Source of the DNA: Agaricus subrufescens
Taxonomy: Eukaryota > Basidiomycota > Agaricomycetes > Agaricales > Agaricaceae
NCBI GenBank assembly: GCA_029945375.1
Contig: JAQOTE010000017.1
Coordinates: 1 to 64,000, forward strand
Direction of reading: 5' to 3'
DNA length: 64,000 bases
How positions within the stretch are numbered: position 1 is the stretch's first letter; each line of letters starts with the position of its first letter. Shown here in pieces: positions 36,093-47,051 of the stretch. The position numbers were made by a program, and so were the translations under genes. The notes under the pieces are model-generated. The model did not search any database. It worked only from the letters and a program-made list of their open reading frames with translations, and was not told where the DNA came from.

Positions 36093-36640
36093 GCATTTAA
36101 ATGTCCAATCCCAATTTGGATGCAACTGTCAAGTGACCTGTCCAGTCGATCGTCACTTGAGTTGTCAAGTCAGCCATTGGACCTCGGTCACACTAGTGTG
36201 ACACCGCTACTTTTCTTGTGCTCTCCTTTCATTACAAGCGTTTCAAATTACGTCTAGGCTGCCTCTGTTCTTCTGTTAGTTAGGTAGTCAGTAGTTGTTC
36301 CATATCTCTCTTGTTTGTTGATAAGGCAGCTTAAGTAATTTTCAAACTGTGACCTGGGCAATATCATGTTCCGCCTTTAAACCTCCTGAGTCTGGTGCCT
36401 GCAGATCAGAGCAAGGTCTCTTTGTGCAACTACTGTAACTAGGTAGTCCTAGAGATCAAGTTCTGTGAACTGTACTATCATCCAAGTCAATAAATGAGAA
36501 GAGGCAGATGACTTGCAACTGCAACATCAAGAAATTGTCACACAAGTGTGACCAATAACCCACTGGACAACTCAAGTGATGACCAACTGGACAGGTCACT
36601 TGACAGTTGCATCCAAATTGGGATTGGACATTTAAATGCC
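36093..36640. mobile_element. Foldback/MITE-like element with ~105-bp inverted arms
   Basis: Left arm 36093-36202 and right arm 36537-36640 are inverted copies, beginning GGCATTTAAATGTCCAATCC and each ending inside at a 16-bp near-palindrome of the form GTCACACNAGTGTGAC (36187-36202 perfect; 36537-36552). The loop of about 334 bp has no coding potential. No target duplication is evident at the outer ends. The element abuts the decayed transposon-like ORF at 36.65-38.6 kb and may be its derivative. Confidence 0.75.
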
Positions 36641-38576
36641 TGCCATGTCACCCAAGCAAGCTGTGAAATCAACTGGTGCAGCATGGTCATGGAAAATTGC
36701 CTATTTCGGAATTCTCACGAGGACCCTGTTTGATGAAAAACATCACACTGAGAATCATGCTGGGAATCATGCTGGGAGAATATCAGTCACGGCATCAATT
36801 GCATCAGAGTGATCTGATTGCTGATAAAATTGCTGCAATAGCATATGATCTGAGTAGCATTGACCATATGTCTATATGTGCTTAATATACACATTTCAAA
36901 TTGTCAGTGATATACAAAATTTAACATAAGATTTATCCAGACATACCTACCCTCATTATCAATGTGCTCACAACCTGAGCATCTTCATGAGGATGTTACC
37001 ATCACTCTCACCGATGGGACAGAATTTGACATGCAATATGATGGGAAATGGCATATTGTGGCTTGTGATATGTGTGCCACCCTAATACAACTTCTGGTGA
37101 CTGCTAATCCATATTTGTTGGACTCCCACAGGGTGGCATGTAGAAACTGCAGGCCAAACAAACTAAAAAGAAGTATCAACTAGTAGATGCAGAATCGAAA
37201 GATAAAGCAAGCTTTGGTCAGCTACTTATTTTCTGCACACCATCAACATCATTTGATTCTGAAGGAAGGACACCAGTTGAATGCCCTGGCCAATGGATCT
37301 GGTGGTCTCCTGGGTCCATTTGGGAAACTTATCCATTTTGTCTCCACAAAGCCAAGGATGTATGCTGGGTACCAATCAGCATCAATGAGGTGCATAATGG
37401 GTTAGTAGTTTGGGCCAAGAAATGCTGGAAGACACTTCAGGAATTTGACAGTGAGGATGATCCTATTCCTTGCTTGGCCTGTAAAGGAGTATCACATCTA
37501 CTCAAATACTGGACAGTTGTAGAACAAGCCAAGCATGCCAAAGATCACACACCTTGGATATATTTGACCAATCTGCAAAAGGAGAAACTCATGTGGCAGA
37601 TGGCTATCACTATTTGGAGACTCCAAAGTCAGGTATGCCATATAATAAAATTGTGATCAGTGCTTACTGGTTGGTTTTCCAGATTAACAATGGGGCATGA
37701 TCATGTCAAGTACTGAGCAGCAAGATTCAAGAGTACAAGCAGATAATGATGCTTATTGCATCAAATAACATTCCTTGTCTCAAACAACTTCTCTCAGTTT
37801 CTCATTGCCATGGTAGTAGTGCTAAGCCATAGCTGCCCAGATTCAACATGCTGTCGATAGCCTGTACTCACCACAGGGTGGATTTACAGGTCACAATCTT
37901 GATGTAGCATTCCTTGCACAAGCAATGGGGGGAAGGTGTCTTCTACATGCTTTGGGAAAATCACATGGTCTGCAATCAGAGTCTACTGTCTGTCGTAACA
38001 CTGTAATTCCTAGGTTATTGCCTTTGGTTGGGGTATCTTCTGAAGAAGATATCAAGCACAATATATCAGCTTTCCTTAATCCCACTATTAAACCACTGTC
38101 AACTCTTATAAACACATTGCTACCAGGAAATATCCTTTGTTTTGATGGCATCACTATACAAAAGAAGTGCTGTTATTGCCCAAGTTGAGGGTTAGTATTG
38201 GGTATATGTTGCAAGCACCCTAACAACATAGACTCGCATGTTGGTGCAGATTCCACTGTGATTGGAAAGCTCTGGGATGCCTTGGGATCTAATGATGCAA
38301 ACTTAAAAGTCTGTTGGGGTTCTGAGGCCACAGTTGTTGTTGTAGCACCATATGGCAAGACCAAGCATTATTCCCCTGTCCCTCTTGTACTGTCTCTGAC
38401 AGACAAGTCAGAGAAAGCCAAAGAACTCACCAAATGGATGCAAACAATCATTGATGTATGGAACAGACACAAGAATGGCATGTTACAGTATGGTCCGCTG
38501 TGGTCCATAGCTAGCAATGGAGATGCAACTTTTTGACAAGCACACCATGAATTATGCAATTGCTGTCAACTGGACC
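36641..38576 (+). pseudogene. Decayed transposon-like ORF, broken by stops and shifts
   Basis: Coding-like pieces appear in order on one strand but in changing frames: 36962-37183 (DGTEFDMQYDGKWHIVACDM, with paired Cys such as CDMC and CRNC), 37390-37656 (IPCLACKGVSHLLKYW), 37925-38188 (GGRCLLHALGKSHGLQSES) and 38198-38536 (GICCKHPNNIDSHVGADSTV). The style matches large repeated proteins of basidiomycete DNA transposons, judged from memory of that family only. CpG is nearly absent. At about 38577 the sequence changes abruptly to Copia reverse transcriptase, so its 3' end is lost. No function can be assigned. Confidence 0.6.
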
Positions 38577-40316
38577 ATTCAAGGTTAAAAGGCATGCTGA
38601 CAGCTCAATAGAGTGCTACAGGGCTTGCCTTGTCACTAGGGGCTTCTCCCAGTGTCCAGGCTTTGATTACACTGAGGTTTTTGCTCCTACATTCTGTCCT
38701 GCCTCCCTGTGCCTCATTGTAGCCTTAGCTGTAAGAGAAGGCTTCAAAATGCACTCTGTCAACATCTCCTCTGTCTTCACCTATGGGGAACTCAAAGAAG
38801 AGATCTATATGAGACAACCAGAAGGCTACCACACTGGGTGACCTAATATGGTCTTCAGGCTCCAAAAATCCCTCTATGGCCTTAAGCAGGCTGCCAGGCA
38901 ATGGAGCAAGAAGCTCAGAAGCATCCCAGAAGGTATTGGCTACACCATACTTCACTCCAACAACTCTATCTACATCTATTCCAAGGGAGACATCAAGGTC
39001 ATAGTGCCTGTCTTCATTGATGATATAACTCTAGTGTCTAAAAGTGATTCTGCTGTCTCTGCTGCTGTCTCTGAGCTGTCTATCCACTTCAAACTGCAAG
39101 ATCTCAGGTCTACCACTCTGCTACTGGGTATTCAGGTGAAGCAGGACCATTCTAAGTGCACTATTTCACTCTCACAAGAGTGCTACATCAAGGAGCTGCT
39201 AGAACAATTCAATATGGATGATTCCAACTCCCTTTCCACCCCACTTGCACCAGGTTCCGAACTCTCCAACATTGTGCCCTCTCTTGAGGAGCAAGCTGAG
39301 ATGAAATCAGTTCCTTATCTCTCTGCTGTAGGTGCCCCACAGTATCTTGCCACTATGACTCATCCTGACATTGCCTATGCAGTCTTCTACCTTGGGAGAT
39401 TCAATCATAACCCAGCCCCTCCTCACTGGCTTGCTGTAAAGCATTTACTTTGCTATTTGAAGGGCACCCTGCACTACCAGCTTGTCTATAGAGGTGGTGA
39501 CTCTGGGGAACTGTTTACCACCTATTCCGATGCCTCTCATGGTGGCTGCAAGGCCACAGGTTGAGCTACAGGTGGATATGTGACCATTGTCTCTGGTGCT
39601 GCTGTGGGCTGGTCCTCAAAGCATCAGCCCTTTGTGACTCTCTTGAGCACTGAAGCTGAATTTGTGGCTGCTATTGAGGCAGGAAAGGAGATCAAGTGGA
39701 CTAGGAACATTCTCAGCAAGTTTGGCTACCCCCAGACACTTGCTTTGACTTTATTTGTTGATAACAAGTCTGGAATCAGTGTGGCAAAGAATCCTGAGCA
39801 CCATGGGCACATGAAACACCTAGATCTTCAGTTCTACTGGCTCCCAGAGGCTGTAGAAGAAGGAATCATTGATCCCCTCTATGTTTCTACTGATCAGCAA
39901 GTGGCAGACATTCTGACCAAGGCTGTAGCACCAAAGGTGATTGATTTTGCTGTCCTGCTATTGGGACTTGGACACTAGACTGCTTGGATCAAGGGGGTGT
40001 GTTAGAATGCCCCAAGCATTCAGTTATTAGAGTGACTGGACAATTTGTTTTGTGTATATCTTGACTTAGAGTAAAGCAGACACTTTTGCTGACATGATAG
40101 ATTAGTCAGTGCATGTTGAACTTGCCTGTGGACAACTTAGAAGTCTTTAGCTTCTTATACTTGTCCACAGGTGAGCAATCTCTTTGTATTGTTGTTACAG
40201 CTTCTTATACTTGTCCACAGATTAACTGTGCTAATACTAGCTCATTTCTTATCTGGTCTGCTTGATACTAATGTTGTTAGGATTGCCACTGCGAACTCTA
40301 TGTTCCACTTCCAACA
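38577..40316 (+). mobile_element. Copia D: 3' half of a Ty1/Copia retroelement with LTR
   Basis: The 5' half is missing; the copy starts inside the reverse transcriptase at FKVKRHAD. It continues through LYGLKQAARQWSKKL and VFIDDITLVSK (where other elements have a YVDD-type motif; here FIDD) to the RNase H (HQPFVTLLSTEAEFVAAIEA, and ADILTKAVAP near the end). Stop codons (for example TGA at 39562-39564 and one after YHTG near 38839) inactivate it. A purine tract AAGGGGG precedes the LTR at 40000. CpG is almost fully lost. Confidence 0.88.
40000..40316 (+). repeat. LTR of Copia D, 317 bp
   Basis: Starts TGTTAGAATGCC and ends TTCCAACA. Contains the internal repeat CTTCTTATACTTGTCCACAG twice. 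Two other 317-bp copies occur at 40839-41155 (inverted) and 56411-56727. Confidence 0.92.
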
Positions 40317-40838
40317 ATAAGTGACTGGAGGGACTCCTTGAGTTTACAGATGCTGAACAGCTCATCATAGGCATTGAACCGCATTCCAGCCTTTTTCTGA
40401 CAATGTACAGCCTCTAGAGCAGCCCACATCTTGATTGGATTGTCCTGGATGCCTGCAAAATGCACCCTTTGGTCTTCTTCAACCATAAGATAGAGCCAGC
40501 CAGCTGCCTTGTCAAGTTTGTCCTCCCAGAGTGACTGGGAAGCAAAATTGTGGGGAGTAGGGGAAGAGGGAATGGAGGGAGCACTTTGTTTGCCTGAAAC
40601 AAGTCTCCATAGGCCAGAGGCATGTAGCCAGGCCTCCATCTTGCCAGACCATGTGGCATAGTTCTCCCTGTTGAGCTTAACAAATGCTGGCAAATCCAAA
40701 GCCATAGGAGTGAAAATGAGAGCAGGGGAAGTGAAATAGTTTGAGGGAGGAGAGATGGCAGAGAGTAGGAGTTGAGTCAATGATGGTTGAAGAATGAAAA
40801 ATCAATTTGTAGGTTGTTAGAAGCCAGGGCCCATAACC
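40317..40838 (-). pseudogene. Copia gag N-terminal fragment with leader
   Basis: On the minus strand, a short untranslated leader after the LTR is followed by a gag start with KLNRENYATWSGKMEAWLHA and KLDKAAGWLYLMVEEDQRVH, matching the intact gag of Copia A at 56861. It is cut at 40317, at the codons for LQSLI, where the inverted LTR of Copia D begins. All eight CpGs present in the first 100 bp of the Copia A gag are TpG or CpA here. Confidence 0.87.
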
Positions 40839-41155
40839 TGTTGGAAGTAGAACATAAAGTTTGCAGTCACAATCCTAACAACATTAGTATCAAGTGGATC
40901 AGATAAGAAATGAGCTAGTATTAGCACATTTAATCTGTGGACAAGTATAAGAAGCTATAACAGCAATACAAAGAGATTGCTCACCTGTGGACAAGTATAA
41001 GAAGCTAAAGACTTCTAAGTTGTCCACAGGCAAGTTCAACATGCACTGACTAATCTATCATGTCAGCAGAAGTGTCTGCTTTACTCTAAGTCAAGATATA
41101 CACAAAACAAATTGTCCAGTCACTCTAATAACTGAATGCTTGGGGCATTCTAACA
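40839..41155 (-). repeat. LTR shared by Copia B (3' end) and the gag fragment (5' end), 317 bp
   Basis: Read leftward it starts TGTTAGAATGCC at 41155 and ends CCAACA at 40839. Pol of Copia B lies on one side and a gag start on the other, so two elements share one LTR, as after recombination between tandem copies. Confidence 0.9.
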
Positions 41156-42264
41156 CACCCCCTTGATCCAAGCAGTCTAGTGTCCAAGTCCCAATAGCAG
41201 GACAGCAAAATCAATCACCTTTGGTGCCACAGCCTTGGTCAGAATGTCTGCCACTTGCTGATCAGTAGAAACATAGAGGGGATCAATGATTCCTTCTTCT
41301 ACAGCCTCCCGGAGCCAGTAGAACCAAAGATCTAGGTGTTTCATGCGCCCATGGTGCTCAGGATTCTTTGCCACACTGATTCCAGACTTGTTATCAACAA
41401 ATAAAGTCAAAGCAAGTGTCTGGGGGTAGCCAAACTTGCTGAGAATGTTCCTAGTCCACTTGATCTCCTTTCCAGCCTCAACAGCAGCCACAAACTCAGC
41501 CTCAGTGCTCGAGAGAGTCACAAAGGGCTGATGCTTTGAGGACCAGCCCACAGCAGCACCAGAGACAATGGTCACATATCCACCTGTAGCTCAACCTGTG
41601 GCCTTGCAGCCACCATGAGAGGCATCGGAATAGGTGGTAAACAGTTCCCCAGAGTCACCACCTCTATAGACAAGCTGGTAGTGCAGAGTGCCCTTCAAAT
41701 AGCAAAGTAAATGCTTCACTGCAAGCCAATGGGCAGGAGCTGGGTTATGATTGAATCTCCCAAGGTAAGAGACTGCATAGGCAATGTCAGGACAAGTCAT
41801 AGTGGTGAGATACTGCAGGGCACCTACAGCAGAGAGATAAGGAACTGATTTCATCCCAGCTTGCTCCTCAAGAGAGGGCACAATGTTGGAGAGCTCAGAA
41901 CCTGGTGTAAGTGGAGTGGAAAGGGATTTTTTTTTTTTTGTAATCAATGGGATTTATTTCAAAATTGCCCTCATACATGGGATGCCATAACACATTTCTC
42001 CACCTTTCAACCCTCAGCAGTGTACATTAAGCCCAAAACAACATGCACAAACCTGTGTTCTTGTATCCACAGGATGAGGTCAACCACTCAACATAAATAA
42101 AGACTAATCATAAAGTCCATAGTGAAATGAAAGAATGACTATGAAAAGGCCATCATGATGCAAATTAAAAGAAATATTTATTCCACCTCTAAATGCAAGG
42201 GAATTGACATTGAAGCCAACTCCAATCAAACCGATGTTTCCAGAACAGGCACAAAGTGTCTGTT

Positions 42265-44014
42265 GCAGAATGATTTACCTTAGCGCACTTTGAAGTGACG
42301 CAGTTGATGCAGCAACATTGATCAACTTGTTTAGGGTTAACCAATGTGGAATGATTATGTTCAGTGTGAGGACCACTGCAAAGAGGGCAGTGGATGCCTT
42401 GTTGGCGACACTGATTTGCATGGTGGCCCCATCAATGACAACGTTGGCATCAGACGGAGCTGGAGTGGGGGCATGCACCCTGGATACAGCACAAGGTTCC
42501 TGAAACAGAAACCCTCTGGCCAATGAAAGTGCAGGCATTAGAGCCCATCGTGGTGTCGGAGATATTGACCCAAGCAATGCAAGAGTTGGAATGAGCAGAA
42601 GTATGCATGATGTGCACTTGGTGTTGGATGAGATGGCCCAAGCGGGCATGTGGAGAAGCAATGATAGCATCTAGAAGACACTTATGCATGAGATTAACCC
42701 AATCATTTTTGGGCATAGACTGGGGAATGGGGACATCCACAATCTTCAGAAGGAGGTTGAGGTGGCTGGCATGGCTTGGATTGGCTGAGGGAGGCCTGTA
42801 GGGAGGAGATGGCAGATGTGTTTGAGCATGAAGGTGGCCTTGGGTGGGGTCAGGACAGTAGTGGTGGCTAAGAAAATCTTCCTGTTGCCACCTGGTTCTG
42901 CATGAGTAATCAGCATCTTGGAAGAACCAAGATCTGATCCAATAAGCTTGTTGATCTCTGCGATAAGAGATAGGGAGATATCAGCAGTGGACTTATTAGA
43001 TCTGGCTGGTGGAGTTAGGATAATGCTGTGGTGCAAAGCACCATGGACAGTGTGGCGGAAGTTGCGCTTTGACCTAGGTTTGGGCACAATGCAAGAGACA
43101 GCAGGAGCAGCCTTGGGAGGAGGATGTTCCTTGACTTCAGTGACCACTGGTTCTGCAATGACCTCCATTGCTGGAGGCGGAGCACTCAGTGGGACCGGGG
43201 TAGAAGGTGGGGCAGGAGTAGCCAGGCCAGATCGCAGCTTCTTCCTAGGAGGTGAGACATTGCCAGGAATGGCAATCTCAAGCTTCTTTTTGGGTGGTTG
43301 TGCCCTAAGAATAAGACAATCAATCCCCGCAGACATAGACATGCCATTGGAGAGGACCGTGCACTTGTGCTTGCCAGCCTGGACAGCAACAAGGAGAGAA
43401 TTAAGAGCTTCAAAGGCAAAGAAGCCCATGAACTCTCTGTTCTTGTAGATCTCCCTGTTGTTAGAGAGCCAATTGAGAACCTCAGCAGGGCCAAAGGCCG
43501 GCTGAGGCTCGGGGACTGGGGTAGGGGCCAGGACTGGAGTGGCAGAGCACACTGACTGCTGCTCCATGCCAGATTCTTCATCCCAATTCTCTGGGGGGCC
43601 AGAGGTAGAGGGGGAAGGGGAGGGGGAAGGAGGCAGGGCAGCACTGGACAATCCAGATGCTGTTGGCTTCATGGGGAGGGAGGGGAATGGTTGATGAACA
43701 TTGACTCCCATCATTTGAGCAATTGCATGGGCATTGGCCCACATGTGGAGAGCTTTGTAGTCTGCTGAGTTGAGGTACTCAGCAAACTCAGGATAGATCT
43801 TGAGCACATCCTTCTCAGCAAGGTGAGGAGGAGGTTTGGGTTTGGGCATGGCTTGGGGAACGTCCTGGCCATACTCATATGTGATGGTCATGGGGTTGGG
43901 AGTACCCTTGGGGAGGCAGGGGTTCTTCTTGTGCATCAACTCCTCAGCAGCATCCCAGATGGACTGGGGCATGCCAGGAGGCTTGGACAGTTGTTTAGAT
44001 TGCTTGGGCAGCAT
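42265..44014 (-). pseudogene. ORF1-like protein of retroposon copy 1, frameshifted
   Basis: Starts MLPKQSKQLSKPPGMPQSIW and has a long Pro/Ser-rich disordered region, then a basic region (PRSKRNFRHTVHGALHHSII) and a conserved domain (SLIAEINKLIGSDLGSSKML; ATFMLKHICHLLPTGLPQPI). A frameshift near 42742 leads to VDVPIPQSMPKNDWVNLMHK. A further shift or shifts precede a Cys/His region containing WGHHANQCRQQGIHCPLCSG. This matches copy 3 at 58473-60236. Zinc knuckles of this form are known from LINE ORF1 and gag proteins and suggest RNA binding. Confidence 0.8.
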
Positions 44015-44045
44015 ATCAGATGATGAATACTACTTCTATGCTATG

Positions 44046-44079
44046 ACCACTGAGACTTCCAAAAGAGGAAGGTAGTGGT
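44046..44079 (-). other. Conserved 5' hairpin of retroposon copy 1
   Basis: Leftward, outer stem ACCACT/AGTGGT and inner stem CTTCC/GGAAG around the loop TCTTTT. The same structure is at 58407-58440 and 61150-61183 and, degraded, at 53757-53790. Confidence 0.8.
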
Positions 44080-44340
44080 AACAGGTCAAGAAGCATGTTG
44101 GTGAAAAGGGAGTTGGAATCATCCATATTGAATTGTTCTAGCAGCTCCTTGATGTAGTGCTCTTGAGAGAGCAAAATAGTGTGCTTAGAACAGTCCTGCT
44201 TCACCTGAATACCTAGTAGCAGAGTGGTAGACCCAAGATCTCACAGTTTGAAGTGGCTAGACAGCTGAGAGACAGCAGCAGAGACAGCAGAATTGCTTTT
44301 AGACACCAGAGTTATATCATCAATGAAGACAGGCACTATG

Positions 44341-44589
44341 TGTCAGGTGATGACAGGTCAAGTCATCTGACAGCTTTGGAGCTCTGAGTTCTCATGAGAA
44401 ACTGCCTAGTGCCCCAGCCCCTGGAGTGGGCCTGCAGTAGTGAGTTTCAACTCTAGGCCTAGGGTACATATATATAATATCCTAGCTCCTATAATACCAA
44501 GACCATGTAGCTCAGTAGTTAGAGCTCCCTGGTGCAATTGGGGTGGTCCCAGGTTCAAACCCTGGTGTGGTCACTTTTCCATCCTAACA
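44341..44589. mobile_element. 249-bp TG...CA element carrying a tRNA-like gene
   Basis: It begins TGTCAGGTGATG and ends TTTTCCATCCTAACA, flanked by CTATG on both sides (44336-44340 and 44590-44594). The uninterrupted Copia D sequence at 38998 confirms the empty site. Alternatively the duplication is CACTATG (7 bp) and the element 247 bp. TG...CA ends with 5-bp duplication are LTR-like (solo LTR or TRIM). A tRNA-derived SINE is the other reading, but there is no poly(A). A second, truncated copy lies at 56341-56410. Confidence 0.72.
44501..44573 (+). tRNA. tRNA-Cys(GCA)-like sequence inside the 249-bp element
   Basis: Folds as a complete 73-nt cloverleaf. The acceptor stem is 7 bp (GACCATG with TGTGGTC; two G-U). 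The D stem is GCTC/GAGC. The anticodon stem is CCCTG/TGGGG (two G-U) with loop GTGCAAT, giving anticodon GCA after T33. The T stem is CCAGG/CCTGG with loop TTCAAAC. A box (TAGCTCAGTAG...) and B box (GGTTCAAACCC) are intact, and CTTTTCC follows as a Pol III terminator. Oddities: discriminator A73 rather than the U73 usual for tRNA-Cys, no GG at 18-19, no encoded CCA, and location inside a mobile element. It is probably not a working translation tRNA. Confidence 0.7.
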
Positions 44590-45632
44590 CTATGACCTTG
44601 ATGTCTCCCTTGGAATAGATGTAGATAGAGTTGTCGGAGCAAAGTCTGGAGTAGCCAATACCCTCTAGGACACTTCTAAGCTTCTTGCTCCATTGCCTTG
44701 CAGCCTGCTTAAGGCCATAGAGGGATTTTTGGAGCCTGAAGACCATATTAGGTCCCCCAGTGTGGTAGCCTTCTGGTTGTCTCATATAGATCTCTTCTTT
44801 GAGTTCCCCACAGGTAAAGGCAGAAGAGATGTCAACAGAGTGCATTTTGAAGCCTTCTCTTGCAGCTAAGGCTACAATGAGGCACAGGGAGGCAGAGTGG
44901 AATATAGGAGCAAAAATCTTGGTGTAATCAAAGCCTGGATGCTGGGAGAAGCCCTTAGCAACAAGGCAAGCCCGGTAGTGCTCAATTGAGCCGTCAGCAT
45001 GCCTTTTAACCTTGAATACCCATCCAGAGCTGACTACCTTCTTTCCAGGAGGTAAATCAACGAGTTCCCAAGTCCTGTTGGCCTCCAGATTGAAAATCTC
45101 AGTGTTGCAAGTGTCTAGCCTGTAGGAGCGAGGATCTGCATTAGAAACTGCTCCAGCAAACTCTACATCACAGAAGTCACTGTCAACCAGAAAAGTGGCC
45201 TCTTCTTTCAGTTCTGGGTTGTCTCCAGGTAGGTCAATGTTTTTGACCCTCCACCACTCACCAGGAGGTTGTCTAACTTGATTGGTGTGCCTAGGGACCT
45301 GTGGGGGCTCAGCAGGCACAGGAGCAGTCAGAGGAGTGACAGGGAGTGGTGCAGGAGGTTGTGGAGGTGTTCTAGGTGGAGAGGAAGTGATAGGAGATGC
45401 AGGAGCAATCACAGGAGCTTCAGGAGCATTTTGAAGTGCTTTAGGCTCTTCAGGAGGAATAACACTTGCAGGAGTCAAACTATGTGGCAGAGACAGTGCA
45501 GGGAGAGGCCAGATACCACCCCCTTCATCCTGGAGAGGTGGGAAGTTGAAATGCAACAAGGGGAGCGCTGGAGAGGGCTCTGAAGTAATAGGAGTCTCAG
45601 GAGAGCTGAGAGGGCCAGCAAATGAAGGAATA

Positions 45633-47051
45633 CAGTGGGGGACAAAACTGTTCCAATGTTTTGTACCTTTGCAAAGAATGCTATATACCAGTGCATGTAA
45701 AATGTTTAAAATCTTGGGAAAATTCATATATATACCTTGGTATCAAAGCTACAAATGGTAGCTTTAGTATTGATGCCATCAATATCTGATCAAATCCTGC
45801 TGATATGATATCAGAATCCACCTATATACTACTCTAAAGATTAGATACTTTATTAAGTAGTAAATCTTTAATCTCTAGCTTATTATTACAATGTCTTCAA
45901 GGTCTGTGATTTAATTTATATTAAAACAGTTATCTAAGTACAATAATATATTGTATTATGTAATCTATTCCATTTAAAGACTTATTTGCTGACATAAATA
46001 TGATCATCCTTAGGTAGAAATATACTTTCATCTATTTTTTGCATACAAACAACCCACTTGCTGGAAAGCTGATTGTTCCAATTAATGCTATGATTGTTAG
46101 TGCTTATGTAACAATCAATCAAAGAGCAAATAAAAGCTTTGACATTCCTCCACAAGCCTGTATCTACATAAGTATATAGTAGGCTTTAGAGAGCATCTGT
46201 AAAAGTGCATCAGGGCTTGTTTCTGATCACTAATCAAGATACAAATAGACTCAAGATATTGAGAATGATAGATTATAATCATATGTAACTGAAAATAATA
46301 TGCTGATGAAAGGGTAAGAGCTTTACAAGTAGAGGGTAAAAAGTGCTAGTGTGTATAAATGAAAAAAATTGTAACCTAAGATTGCATAGAATGTGCAAGA
46401 GCTCAAATAACTACTAAACATGAAGTATTATTGAATGTTAGTCTTTTCAGATATATTTTGGAATTTTCACATGATTTAATCCTAGAGTATCAAAGGTAGA
46501 ATATATCAAGTACAAGCTTAACAAATGTGATATAGCAGCAAATCAACTTTAAGATAGTATGGATTACATAAAATTAGATACTGTTGAGTTTAACCAGCCA
46601 CTTAATATGAGTTTTGCCAAATACAGTAAATAAATATCAATAGTGAGGTAAAAGTTAATGAATTTCTACCTAATAGATTATTACATCTATAGAGCAGCAT
46701 ATAGATGGATTCTGATATCATATCAGCAGCATTTGATCAGATATTGATGGCATCAATACTAAAGCTACCATTTGTAGCTTTGATAGTCAGAAAATAGTAT
46801 CCTCTGCCTTAATAAGTAGCCAATTCTGTATTTTCAATGTACAGGGACAAAACTGTTCCAATGATGCTCTGACTTAAAAGTATTATATAATGACCAATAA
46901 TAACTGTACGGCCGCGTTACATCACACATTGATAGCTTAGATACTAAGGTATATCCACAAATATTCCCAAGATTTTAAACATTTTTCATGCACTAATATA
47001 TAGCATTCTTTGCAAAGGCACAAAACATTGGAACAGTTTTGTCCCCCACTG
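45633..47051. mobile_element. Tc1/mariner-type MITE 1, 1.42 kb, TA target duplication
   Basis: Ends are inverted (CAGTGGGGGACAAAACTG...CAGTTTTGTCCCCCACTG), flanked by TA at 45631-45632 and 47052-47053. No ORF; AT-rich. The right arm, 46842-47051, is a 210-bp unit that itself ends in inverted CAGGGACAAAACTG and is preceded by TA. The left arm lacks the matching inner part. It interrupts Copia B between integrase codons. A transposase must act in trans. Confidence 0.88.

Larger units (their letters stand above)
41927..44100 (-). mobile_element. ORF1-only retroposon, copy 1 (2.17 kb), inserted in Copia B
   Basis: Full-length copy. The 11-bp flanks GTGGAAAGGGA (41916-41926) and GTGAAAAGGGA (44101-44111) differ at one base and fit a target duplication. 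Leftward order: 21 nt, conserved hairpin (44079-44046), ORF1 region (44014 to about 42265), a 3' trailer with TGAAATAAATCCCATTGATTAC, then 13 A. CpG-depleted, hence old. It interrupts the RT codons between NSL and STP of Copia B. Confidence 0.87.

Noticed and set aside
36187..36202. Reading the CACTAG motif in the foldback arm as a CACTA transposon terminus
   Set aside because: The motif is at the inner end of the arms, not at the outer ends, and there is no 2-3 bp duplication.
41861..42100. Rightward ORF across the poly(T) at 41927
   Set aside because: It is a chance frame over the retroposon/Copia junction.
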